64,000 bases of DNA. It comes from Pythium myriotylum (taxonomy: Eukaryota > Oomycota > Peronosporomycetes > Pythiales > Pythiaceae). The notes under the pieces were generated by a model. The model was not told the DNA's origin. It saw nothing but the letters and a program-made list of their open reading frames with translations, and searched no databases. Where the stretch lies: contig JALJCQ010000031.1 of NCBI GenBank assembly GCA_023091665.1, forward strand, positions 682,001-746,000, read 5' to 3'. Positions 9,668-19,200 of the stretch are shown here, piece after piece. A program made the translations under genes and the position numbers. The first letter of the stretch is position 1; each line of letters opens with the position of its first letter.

Positions 9668-11596
9668 TTGCTCACTGGTTTTCGCGAGGCAGGCGCAACG
9701 TCGACGGCTCTCGGTGTCCTCAACAGGCTTCGCGGCGAAGCGAACCCTTCGGCTCCTCGTGTCAACCTGGGGTTCTTGACGCCTGTCTTTGATCAACTGG
9801 TATCACGCCTCACACCGGACGGCTTTCGGATCAACGGATCGGATGCCTTGACCACGATGGCTGCCGAGATATCGAAGGCCGACCCCTCCGTGCCCACCGA
9901 CACGTTCATGATACGGCAGAAGATCGTCAACGATTGCACTCGTCTTATGGAGAAGATTGAGAATCTTCGGCCAGACGACGACATCGAGCAGTTCTTGAAA
10001 GATCTTGGCGGCGGCGAGCTCGAGTCGCTGTTCGAGCAGGGCTCCCTCTTTGGTGGCGGCTTCGGCGGCACTATCGCCGGACAGCTAGGCTCATCGGGCG
10101 ACTCTTCGGCCAGCGCGGCTCCGTCGTCGCAGGCGCGAGGCGGCAACTCCGCCCGCAGCCCGAGCCCGGACGCCGCTGTCTCTGGTCGTGTTGCGCCGGC
10201 GGGCACGAAGGCACCTACGAAGAAGAAGGCGAAGAAGAACCGAGAGGGGGCTGCTGTCGCGGCGCAGCCGCAGAGCCAACCTTCACCGGATCCGACTCCC
10301 CAGGGCGTCGTGGACCTCACCGACTCGCGTAGATCACCGGTGCCGAAGAATCAGGGCCGCAAGTCTTCAGCCACTACCGTGGGCCCGTCCGCCGAGCGAG
10401 GCGCCAACTACGTCTCTCAGTCGACCTTGAACTCGATGCGCGAGTCTTATCCGATCTGGGCAGCTGGATGGCCGGAAAGTGGACCGCCTTCGACGTTGTC
10501 GGCTGATCAGATCGAGCGACTCGCGTGGCGGTTGGGTTTGTTCCCTTGCGAAGCCGTGGCCCCGAACTACAACCAAGATACGAAATTCCTCACAGAGGCC
10601 AATGCTCGCCTCAATGTCGGCGCTGCTGAGATCACCCTTTGGAATGCCGCGGCTCGGTGGAAGAAGTTCCTGAAGATGATCCCCAAGCCGATCACCTTCA
10701 ACTATGCCGACGATCGTTTCGTGGGGCTCTACAGTGAGACCATGGCCTTTTACAGGCTGGTGATTCGCACCTTCTACGAGCGGACGCACTACCTGGTCGT
10801 GCCGTCGTCGGTCGATCGTCAGTGGCGCGAGGAGCGCAAGCAGCGGCACTCGACTACGAAGACTCAAGTCAAGGCCCATTGTCGGCGTCTGTCGAAGTTT
10901 CTTGACGACAATCCCGACATCGACGCCGATCTACTATTGGACCCCTTCTTCCTCATTGCTCCGCCGATTGGCACTGTGTACCTGCTGCCGATGCCCAACG
11001 AGACTGTGCTTGCAGCTGCTGATCGTGTCGATCAAGCCGAACCAGAGCGTGCTTTCTTCTTGCTCAAGCCGGAGGCTCACCCTTCCCACTCGGTGCGCAG
11101 CCGTATCTACCACAAGTTCTGGCGCGATTCGCCGTCCAAGAGTGCCCCGTCGTCTCCGTCGGCGTCGAGCCGTGCGTCAGGGAAGCGGAAGCGCCTCGAG
11201 GTCTCCTCCGATGAGGAGGAGAAAGACGGCGTGGAGGAGAGCGACGACGATTCGACGACAGATGAGCAGCCACGGCGCACGAAGAGCGCTCCTTCGTCGC
11301 CCATGAGCAGCGGCAAGCCGAAGACGTCCAGCGGGGCCACGACCAAATCTCAACCTGCCGATACTACGAAGCCGTCGGGTCGCACAGGAGCCGACGCGCC
11401 GACCGCTGCTGGCGGTCGCACACCTTCGCCTTCAAGCAGCTTGGCGCCTCAAGGACCGACCACGCCCGCGTCTGCCAAGCCGTCAGCGGCTCCCTCGAGC
11501 CTACTGCCTCCCACTACCGCTGATTCGCCCCGTGTCGGGTCGACTGCTGAAGCTTCGAGTACCAGCCCAGGGAGGGCCGCTCCTGCACAGATCTAG
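9668..11596 (+). CDS. E1 antisense accessory protein, C-terminal frame
   Basis: An open frame of 642 codons with no ATG until codon 64 (9857), so it is probably expressed as an extension of 8850-9656. Layout: residues 1-125 helical; about 130-265 low-complexity Ser/Ala/Gly/Lys with a basic 'KAPTKKKAKKN' patch that could be a nuclear signal; about 265-475 a folded-looking core; then a Ser/Pro/acidic tail with 'VSSDEEEKDGVEESDDD'. The core contains 'FYERTHYLVVP' (about 10773) and 'LLDPFFLIAPPIGTVYLLP' (about 10935), followed by 'DRVDQAEPERAF'. The E2 antisense protein has corresponding blocks in the same order (see 22086-25418). It converges on the 3' end of E1 pol, with 317 bp between stops. 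Function unknown. It is not gag-like: there is no zinc knuckle and no gag core. Confidence 0.85.
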   Translation: MLTGFREAGATSTALGVLNRLRGEANPSAPRVNLGFLTPVFDQLVSRLTPDGFRINGSDALTTMAAEISKADPSVPTDTFMIRQKIVNDCTRLMEKIENLRPDDDIEQFLKDLGGGELESLFEQGSLFGGGFGGTIAGQLGSSGDSSASAAPSSQARGGNSARSPSPDAAVSGRVAPAGTKAPTKKKAKKNREGAAVAAQPQSQPSPDPTPQGVVDLTDSRRSPVPKNQGRKSSATTVGPSAERGANYVSQSTLNSMRESYPIWAAGWPESGPPSTLSADQIERLAWRLGLFPCEAVAPNYNQDTKFLTEANARLNVGAAEITLWNAAARWKKFLKMIPKPITFNYADDRFVGLYSETMAFYRLVIRTFYERTHYLVVPSSVDRQWREERKQRHSTTKTQVKAHCRRLSKFLDDNPDIDADLLLDPFFLIAPPIGTVYLLPMPNETVLAAADRVDQAEPERAFFLLKPEAHPSHSVRSRIYHKFWRDSPSKSAPSSPSASSRASGKRKRLEVSSDEEEKDGVEESDDDSTTDEQPRRTKSAPSSPMSSGKPKTSSGATTKSQPADTTKPSGRTGADAPTAAGGRTPSPSSSLAPQGPTTPASAKPSAAPSSLLPPTTADSPRVGSTAEASSTSPGRAAPAQI

Positions 11597-11761
11597 CGCT
11601 GTTAGCTTGGTAGCAGTTGAACACCATAGGAAATCGTCTTCGCAGATAATCGTGATGATCACTCCGTTTCCCTCTTCTTCACTTGATCCATAGGCAGTCG
11701 AACTTGTCACCTTCATCTTTTCACGTCACGTTATACAATATGCATGTCCACCAAATGACTT

Positions 11762-11780
11762 GCCGGTGCCTCCCACCGGC
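11762..11780. other. GC-rich hairpin between convergent antisense gene and pol (E1)
   Basis: GCCGGTG and CACCGGC form a perfect 7-bp inverted repeat with loop CCTCC, in the gap between the antisense-gene stop (11596) and the pol stop (11914). It is conserved in E3 at 51516-51534. It may mark transcript ends for both strands; that role is inference. Confidence 0.6.
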
Positions 11781-11913
11781 CACAACCTCGCCGCAGTCAG
11801 CTAGCCAGGGCAACGACCTGACTAACCCGGGCGTTAGTTACGCCAACTCGGAGCCGCACAGCATCGGACGCCGCCTCCTGGACGGCGTTGATCACTGCGC
11901 AGCTGACCGAGTA

Positions 11914-12302
11914 CTATTCCTCCTCTTCGACCTCGGTCGCCATCGCGGCAAAGCGTCCTTCGGCGCGCAGCTGTCGCTCGTACTCTTCGATGAGGCTCGG
12001 CGCGTTCATGTCGTCTTCGGCGATCCAGTCTGTCGAGTCCCAGCCGACCCACTTCACGTGGTACTCGCGAATAGGCCGCCCTTGGCGAGCAGAGCGTACG
12101 TCGCGGTGGCCGATAATCGCCTCGACCTCGTAATGTCCTTCGTCGTTGTCCGGCTCGAGCGAGTCTTCGGGGAGCAGCGCCTCGTCGAAGTCGAGCCGAG
12201 CATCAGCTGCGACCTCCAACTCTGTGACGGGGCGGTCTTCGAAGCTACGCCACAGCTTCAAGCGCGAGACGTGGACGGTGGGGAGGATACGGTAAGCCGA
12301 GC
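11914..12302 (-). pseudogene. E1 pol C-terminus: chromodomain, severed by E2
   Basis: This is the 3' end of E1 pol, cut from the rest at 26713 by E2. It encodes the end of the GPF/Y-type region and a chromodomain-like tail with 'HYEVEAIIGHRD', 'REYHVKWVGWDSTDW' and an acidic end 'EVEEEE'. In chromodomain Ty3/gypsy elements this module directs integrase to marked chromatin. Relative to a canonical chromodomain, the usual TWEP block reads DWIAE. E3 shows the unbroken join at 52058-52059. The upstream segment cannot reach this exon-like fragment without crossing 14.4 kb of E2. Confidence 0.9.
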
Positions 12303-13360
12303 TGTGACGAAGTCACTGGTCAAAATCCCTCCGGGGGATGTCGGTTAAGACCGCCTCCATCGGGACCGCGGTTCGGTCCGGGCCTCTGCGTAGAATGATG
12401 GTAAGGAATGATGATCACTCCCAGGACCCCCGGGGGGTGATCACCCCGGGGTGAAGGTACCCGGCTGTGACCTTTCAGGTATAGCCGGGTTGGGTTCAGA
12501 CCCGTTTGTATGTTTGCATATTAGGCCTGTAGAGGTAGTTTATTAGACAGTTGAATCAGAGCGACTGATCCGAGGGGTTGCACCCTAGGATCTATTATGG
12601 ATTACAGGGAGCCGACCCCGGGAAGGGTCGCGCTCAAAGGTCGCCCAAGGGGGATCCCTTGGAGAAAGCGACCGCCGCTAGTATCTAGAAAGAATATCTA
12701 ATAAGACTCTCCATTTTGCCTCGATCTACACAAGCGCCTCTCCTGCCAGTGTCGGCTCATCCAACCATACCATCGCAGTGACCCGGGGTACTGGGTAGCG
12801 ATCGGCGACTTACCAAGGTAACCGATTAGCGTAGCTGCGTGTGGTGTATTTGTGTGTGTCGGGTTCCTGGGGGCGAGACGCTTAGACCGAGTGTCAAAGT
12901 GTTGTAGCACCCTTTCCCCTGAACTATTTACCTGGGATATTGGCTCACGCCAGATCCTTGGTATTCCATATTTGCATATTCCCGGTATTGCGATTAGAGG
13001 ACTTTCCCCTGGTTGGAACTGCTCCTAGAAAGCGTACCAAAAGACTGTCACTAGTGCTTTACCGTTATCGGTCGGTTCGCCTAGAGACACCCCCGGGAAG
13101 TTTCTGCCCCGGGGTACAGCCTGAAAACCTTTGTCTCAGTACATTGGGGAATAAGGTATCTGATTGCCTGAGTGTGTACTATTATTAGTTACTACTCACT
13201 ACGCCTGTGTGATTTCTTCGCACGAACCCTTGCTCGGCGCATCCGATACGTAGCTTCGAAGAGCTGCTTAAGGATACACAACGTGAGGGAGGGTGGTGTA
13301 TTAATTCTATTAATTCACTATCACCCTAGGCTCCGCAAACTGGCCACCCACTTCATCACA
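12303..13360 (+). repeat. E2 5' LTR (1058 bp)
   Basis: Direct repeat of 25655-26712. It carries the C-rich/G-rich palindrome CCCCGGGG near 12430-12465 and should hold the E2 promoter, although no TATA box is obvious. It has no sequence similarity to the E1-family LTR beyond the TG...CA ends and the short terminal inverted repeat. Confidence 0.97.
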
Positions 13361-13362
13361 AC

Positions 13363-13380
13363 TGGTGCGTATGCCAGGAG
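13363..13380 (+). other. E2 primer-binding site containing the gag start codon
   Basis: TGGTGCGTATGCCAGGAG begins 2 nt after the LTR. Read as the complement of a tRNA 3' end it gives CCA, discriminator A, acceptor strand CATACGC, T-stem CCTGG and two T-loop bases. That is exactly the 18 nt expected if copying stops before methyl-A58. The gag ATG (13371-13373) is inside it. The same 18 nt occur in E1 and E3. Which tRNA this is remains open. Confidence 0.8.
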
Positions 13381-15704
13381 CTACCTCGGGTGCCAGCAAG
13401 CGTGCGAAGAAGAAGATGAACCGTGCCGATGCCCTCAACGCTTCTGCCCCAGCTCAGCCTCAAGGCCTCGCTACTCCAGCCGTTCCGACCGATGCCGTCC
13501 GTGCCGCCGCCCAGGCTCCGATTCCACTCGATCCCGCGGGTGCGCACCTTCTGGCTCGGCAAGCTGAGAGCAAGGCTGAAGACCCGGACCCGGTTGCCCA
13601 GGGGTTGCTTGAACTGATCGAGGAAGAGAAGCCGGGAGATGTCACGCTGGACATCATGGAGAGAGCTGCGCAAGACATCGCGCCCCGGAGAAGATCGACT
13701 GCGCTTGTCAGCCAGCTGCAGGAAGCCCAGGCGTTCCGCGGTGCCGAAGACCCAGACGCCCCGGAGCAACAAGTTGTCCGACGACTCGTCGACCGGGAAA
13801 ACAAATTGCTCCTGGACTACTCGAAGCTCACTGCAGCTGCGGTCAGGAAGTGGTCCCTGGGATCGAACATGCAGCTCTTCCCCGGCAGTACTCGTGCGAC
13901 CGAGTACCTTGCGCACGAAGAAGCCAGCGACTACATCTTGGCGACGCAACGTACTCTGCGCAAGCTCAGCGTGCAGACCTCATGGCTCACGTATCTCCGA
14001 GCGAATCGCGTCTTCGTCCCCAAGTCGACGTACGACACTCGACTCTTCAGCAGTCTGCTGAACACGAGCCATCGAGTTGCCATAGTCTCCTTGGTCCAGG
14101 AAGCTCTTGCCTCGGCAGGATACACCTTCACCAACCTGGTGCCAACGTGGGGCGACTATTCGACGACTCGAGCCCTAGGGCACGACTTCGTTCTCAACGA
14201 AGCTCGCCAGATCATGAGCTGCCTTGAGGACGAGGTTACAGCCTGGGCACGATGTGTCGAGCAGGTGGAGCTGAAGCGACGGGCCCAGGGACAGCTGGGC
14301 GGTGTATCGGACGGAGTCGTACTCAGCGACATTCCCGAAACTGGGTCTCCCAAGGAAGTCGAGGGTGTTCCCTCGCTCACGAGCTCAGGGTTCCTGACGC
14401 CAACGCGACAGATCGTCCGGGGACTGAACTTCGATGACGTTTCCGCCGACTCGGACGAAGACATGCCGACAGTCCAGTCGAAGCTTCCTGTTCAGGGGAC
14501 GAGCCGTCCCTTGAAGTCGGTCGTTCAAGCGCAAGGTCTCCCCAGGGAACCGAAGGCCAGCGTCACCTACGCCGCGACTGCGTCAGACCCACCTAGGGGT
14601 CGACGTTCGAGCACACCCGCGACTCTAGAAGCACCACGCCGAGTACGTTGCGACGCAAACACGTCGTCAGACAGCGACAGCGAGAGTTCCTCCGGGGATT
14701 CGAGCTTTTCGGATAACAGCTACCGACGAGGCTCGCGAGGCTCGACTAAGAAGCGCCGATCGAAGAAGTCTCGGGGCTCCAGGCGAGCGCGTGAACGCGA
14801 CGATGATGTCGGCTCTGAGGTGCGAGGCGTCTACGTGATTCCGGCAGACGCGATCAAAGTCTTCAACCCGGAGAACAAGTGGAGCCTTGAGGAGCGACGC
14901 GCTTGGTGGGAGCTCTACCTCTACCTTGCGCGTGAAGGTTGCTGGTCAGATCGGAAGTGCGCCCAGAACCTGAAGCGTCTCCTGGTGCGGCCTCACCGCA
15001 GTTGGTTCGAGCAGCTCAAGACACCAGTTCGCGAGAACTGGCGTGAGCTCAAGGCCGCCTTCGAGCAGGAATTCTGCAAGTCGAAGACGAACGCAAGTGC
15101 GCTCTACTACGACATGAAGCAAGGCCGCAACCACACTGCTCGGGAATTCTTATGGGAAATGAACAGAGCCGCTCGACGCGCCAGGATTCCGCACTCGAAG
15201 GGAGAAGATCTGATGGAACATCTGGAAAGATTCATCCTGGGATTACGCAATCCGACTCGCTACCAGATGCTTCTGACCGCTGGAAAGTTTGAAACGATAG
15301 AAGATTTCGAGCAGCTGTTGGAGCGAGATGAGCGTTTCCCGGGGGAGAGACAGGGCAGAGATCGTGATACGTCCAGTGCACGCGAACGTGACAAGAGTTA
15401 TCCTCGTGACCGCGACCGACGTGGGTACGATTCGGATCCGGATCGTGATCGAGACCGAAGTGCAAGCCGCAAAAGAGATCGTGCTCGAAGCTATGATCGT
15501 CGCGATTGCAGTGAGAGTCGTGAACGGGACAGCTACCAAGATCGAGATCGCGCCCAGGGTCGCGACCGCCAACGTGAACCGGAACGCGGGGACGATGGCA
15601 GCCGTGGTCGTGAACGCCAACGTGAACCGGAACGTGGGGACGATGGCGGGCGCGGGCAGGGGGGCCGACAGATCCTCGTGCCTATCGGATCGAGGAATGC
15701 ATGA
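13371..15704 (+). CDS. gag: E2 Gag (matrix/capsid part)
   Basis: 777 residues from the ATG at 13371, which lies within the primer-binding site and yields an MPGA N-terminus. An upstream GTG at 13365 is in frame but is not a credible eukaryotic start. Residues 1-20 are basic, and 20-330 form a long helical, Ala/Glu-rich N-terminal region. Residues 400-490 hold Ser/acidic and then Arg/Lys/Ser-rich low complexity. The retrotransposon gag core lies at about 500-660, with 'SWFEQLKTPVRENWRELKAA' near residue 545. An Arg/Asp/Glu repeat tail follows to the end. Gag forms the cytoplasmic particle in which reverse transcription occurs. The zinc knuckles are not in this frame: the stop overlaps the next ORF in an ATGA arrangement at 15701-15704, suggesting coupled re-initiation or a -1 shift. 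Confidence 0.9.
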   Translation: MPGATSGASKRAKKKMNRADALNASAPAQPQGLATPAVPTDAVRAAAQAPIPLDPAGAHLLARQAESKAEDPDPVAQGLLELIEEEKPGDVTLDIMERAAQDIAPRRRSTALVSQLQEAQAFRGAEDPDAPEQQVVRRLVDRENKLLLDYSKLTAAAVRKWSLGSNMQLFPGSTRATEYLAHEEASDYILATQRTLRKLSVQTSWLTYLRANRVFVPKSTYDTRLFSSLLNTSHRVAIVSLVQEALASAGYTFTNLVPTWGDYSTTRALGHDFVLNEARQIMSCLEDEVTAWARCVEQVELKRRAQGQLGGVSDGVVLSDIPETGSPKEVEGVPSLTSSGFLTPTRQIVRGLNFDDVSADSDEDMPTVQSKLPVQGTSRPLKSVVQAQGLPREPKASVTYAATASDPPRGRRSSTPATLEAPRRVRCDANTSSDSDSESSSGDSSFSDNSYRRGSRGSTKKRRSKKSRGSRRARERDDDVGSEVRGVYVIPADAIKVFNPENKWSLEERRAWWELYLYLAREGCWSDRKCAQNLKRLLVRPHRSWFEQLKTPVRENWRELKAAFEQEFCKSKTNASALYYDMKQGRNHTAREFLWEMNRAARRARIPHSKGEDLMEHLERFILGLRNPTRYQMLLTAGKFETIEDFEQLLERDERFPGERQGRDRDTSSARERDKSYPRDRDRRGYDSDPDRDRDRSASRKRDRARSYDRRDCSESRERDSYQDRDRAQGRDRQREPERGDDGSRGRERQREPERGDDGGRGQGGRQILVPIGSRNA

Positions 15705-16258
15705 CACCGAGATCGACGCCACAAGTGCGGTTTGCAGAGTCCGATTACCAGGGATACGCGTACGATCACGAAGACGAATATGAAGATCTGTACCAAGCGG
15801 TCGCAGCTCCCTCGACCCAGGAACGCCAGCCTCCAGACGCTTCACGCCCAGGATTCTCGAACGGAGGTTATCCGCCAAGGAACCAGTTCCAAGGTGGTAA
15901 TTCGCAATACTCCGGAGGATTCCAGCGCCAGCAGTTCGGGGGAGGATATCAGCAGCAACAGCAGAACTTTCGCCGTCCCGGGTTCGGGAATGGATACCCA
16001 GGCAGTCCGCGCGGGAGCGTGAGATGTCCAGACTGCGGCAACTACGGACATTCCCCAGGGAACTGTAGCCCCTGCCCGGCCTGCGGCAAGATCCACTTCC
16101 GTGGTCAGTGCGACTGGAGCGGTTCGTTCCTCGAGCTTAAGCGCATGATCGAAGCTGTTCAAGCCAAGGTGAAGGATTTCCCTCAAAGTCCAGGTGGGAA
16201 CATGTCAGTGGACGTCCAAGGCAACGGTAAGTCCAAGGATATCCAGTCGTCAAACTAG
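15701..16258 (+). CDS. E2 nucleocapsid ORF with two zinc knuckles
   Basis: 185 residues starting at the ATG that overlaps the gag stop by 4 nt (ATGA). An acidic/Tyr-rich start is followed by a Gly/Gln/Asn/Phe-rich low-complexity stretch (about residues 55-100). Two knuckles follow: C109-x2-C-x4-H-x4-C122 ('CPDCGNYGHSPGNC') and C125-x2-C-x3-H-x4-C137 ('CPACGKIHFRGQC'). The first is canonical for retroelement nucleocapsid; the second has a 3-residue gap before His. It should bind genomic RNA during packaging. It ends 11 nt before the first start-like codon of the pol frame, and the pol frame is open across this boundary, so pol may be reached by a further -1 shift. It is unusual for nucleocapsid to sit in its own frame. 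Confidence 0.85.
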   Translation: MTPRSTPQVRFAESDYQGYAYDHEDEYEDLYQAVAAPSTQERQPPDASRPGFSNGGYPPRNQFQGGNSQYSGGFQRQQFGGGYQQQQQNFRRPGFGNGYPGSPRGSVRCPDCGNYGHSPGNCSPCPACGKIHFRGQCDWSGSFLELKRMIEAVQAKVKDFPQSPGGNMSVDVQGNGKSKDIQSSN

Positions 16259-16269
16259 GAGGCTCGCCG

Positions 16270-19200
16270 GTGTGGAACCCGGTGCGCGTCGAGCCTTCCA
16301 CTCCTTGCGTCTTTGCATTCGTCGGGGATAACTCCGTTAATACATTCGACTCCATTTGCATGAGAGCGAGTGTCTTGGCGGGGGATGCCCAGGATGAAGA
16401 TGTGTCGGTCCGTTCGTTGGACTCTTTCGCCTCGGAATATCCAGTTTGGTCGTTGGCTCCTGGGGAACGACGGGGTTGGTGGTCAAGGCATCCTGATCCT
16501 CGCCATCACTTCCAAGTTGCCATGGTACAGGGGGCTATTTGCGACCATCGGACGAAAATCATGCTCGATACAGGTGCCAGCACGAGTATTTTGAGTCTAG
16601 ACCTAGCGCGCAGGTTAAAACTCAAGCTCAAGCGGAATGAGAGCATGACCGTCCGAGGGTTGAGCGGTGTGATCACTCATGTGCAAGCGAAAGCCGAAGC
16701 CAAGATTACATTGGGAGTTGCAGTTGTCTACGTGATGGATCTCTGGGTTGCTAACATCGGAGATGGTGTGGACGTTCTCCTCGGGATGAATTTCTTGGCA
16801 GCCGCCGGCGTTCGACTTGCTATTCGGGAGCAAACGATCCACTTGCCCGATGAAGAACGTATTCCTCTTGTCGGCAACCCAGGAAGGCAGTATGGCGTCC
16901 GACAGATTCCGATCGCCGTGCGCGAAGAAGTCACTTTGGGCCCAGGAGAGTCGACGACGTTACCTGTGGTATATGGGGATACTCGCTCGGAAGACATGCA
17001 GTTGTGGTTGATGAGGGACGAGCGTTGGGTAACGACAGTGCTTCAGGAATCAGCCAGTAGCAGGACTCGGGTCCGTGTGACCAATGTCTCCGACCGTGTC
17101 ATCACCATTCTGTCCCACACAACAGTAGCATGTCTCGTGACCAAGGATTATCTCCCGGACAAAGGCCGCTTTGTTCGACCTGGGACTCCGAAGTACCGTG
17201 AGTGGGAGACGATTGTGTATGAGAACACCCACTCCCGGGGATATCGCCGCCGACAGCAGCATGCAGATTATCTTGAGAGCCTTAAGCTGCCGTCCCCTGT
17301 GGAAAAGCGAACGTATGCTACCCCAACGAAAATCCTGAAGCGTCCCGTGTCTCCTTTTCCGATCGAGAAGGATTCACTTGGAGTTAGTCTTGAAGATGGT
17401 GGCGACGACTATTCTGATGTCGCAAACCAGGATTCGTTCGACGATGTCATTTCCGTGAGCGAGCCCGAGTCAGACTTCAAGAGGCATCTGTCAGAGACAC
17501 CTCTGCCCTCAGGCTTCGTCGGCAGCCAAGACGTGGACTTCTCGGCGGCAGATCAACTCTACGTCGTGTATAAAGCTGTTATTTCCCGCGGGGAGGACGA
17601 TGATCTCGAGCCTGGCGTGTTCTACCATGAGGGAACTGACATGATCACCCTGGAGAATTTGCGGCACCAACTCGCTGTTATCCCAGATATCGACCCGTCT
17701 CCGTCGCCTGTTGACCTAGGTTCCGCTGAGATAGGAGATCCAGGGGCGAGTCAGGACTATGTGCGATCCGTGATTCGACCGATCCTGGAGAAACACGCTG
17801 TTGCATTCCTGGGTGAAGGCAATGCAGTCCCTCCCGCGGTCCGAGGAGTCGTCTGTGACATCGATGTCGGAGATGCCAAGCCAACATGTGAAAGGGCTCG
17901 GAGGGTGCCCCAGCATCAGCTCCCGAAGGTGTATGAGTTGCTGAAGCGCCTCCTGGAAGCTGGCATCATCCGCTTCTCGGACTCAGAGTGGGCATCGCCT
18001 ATTGTCATCGTGATGAAAAAGAACGGCGTTGATATCCGGTTATGCATTGATTACCGTCGGGTCAACCTCCTGATCAAGCTTATGAACTATCCACTTCCGG
18101 TGATCGATGAGCTCTTGGAGAACTTCGACAAGGTCATGTGGTTTTGCAGTCTCGACATGGCAAGTGGGTTCTGGGCGGTGCTCATGACTACCCGGGCGTC
18201 AAAGATCTCGGCTTTCATTTGTCCTCTAGGCCATTTTGAGTGGGTCCGAATGCCTTTCGGTCTTAAAAATGCCCCGTTGATTTATCAAATGGTCATTAAC
18301 AACTGTCTCTGGGGATTTGTTCGTCTTCCGCCCGGGCTCGAAGCTGAAGTTGATCCAGAGGTGCTCGAGTACCTTGAGATCGAACGCGACCCGCGAGAAG
18401 TTCCTACCCCAGTGGAGGATGTTGTGACTGGGGGCCCGACTGTGTTTGACCTGGGGATTCCGACTCCGAAGTCCATGGGACCTGTGCTGAACCGTAGCTC
18501 GTACATTGACGATATCGGTTTCGGCGCAGAAACCCTGGAGGACATGTCTGAAATGTTAGATGCGCTACTGTACCGGCTGAGATATTGGAACATCTCGGTG
18601 AGCCTGCCCAAGAGCACGTTCGGCACGACTGCTATCCCATATCTCTCGCATGACATCTCTCGGGAGGGAGTTAAGCCGGTGTCAAAACTCGCCAAAGGAC
18701 TCAAGGATTTGCCGTTTCCGAGTTCGCTTAAGGGTGTACAATCTTTCCTGGGATCTCTGAACTATTATCATAAGTTCATCGAGGACTATTCCATCGTCGC
18801 AGCGTCACTATATGAATTATCCGAGGATCAAGTCCGTAATGGTGTGAACCTTGACCGAGCGAAGGTCGCCTTCGAGATCCTCAAGGATAAGATGCTCCGA
18901 GCCCCGGTGCTCCGACATCTCCAGGACGAGAAGCCTCTCGTGATCATTCTGCACGCGAATGACTGGGCGATCAGTTCAGTGTTGTGCCAGGAATTCGAAG
19001 GAAAACTTCATCCAGTTCGATTCACTGGTCGCGTCTTGCAGGATGCCGAGCTGCGGTATCATATCACCGAGAAAGAGGTCTTGGCGTTGTTGCGGACTCT
19101 CACGACGTTCTACACTTTGGCTGTTTCCCGGGAATTAATTGTCTACTCCAGATATTCGGTGCTAAAATGGCTCATGACTTCACGAACACTCCAGGGAAGG

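Noticed and set aside
11683..12348. plus-strand ORF of 221 codons overlapping the E1 chromodomain
   Set aside because: Mirror of the minus-strand pol C-terminus, and it runs into the E2 LTR by accident of insertion.
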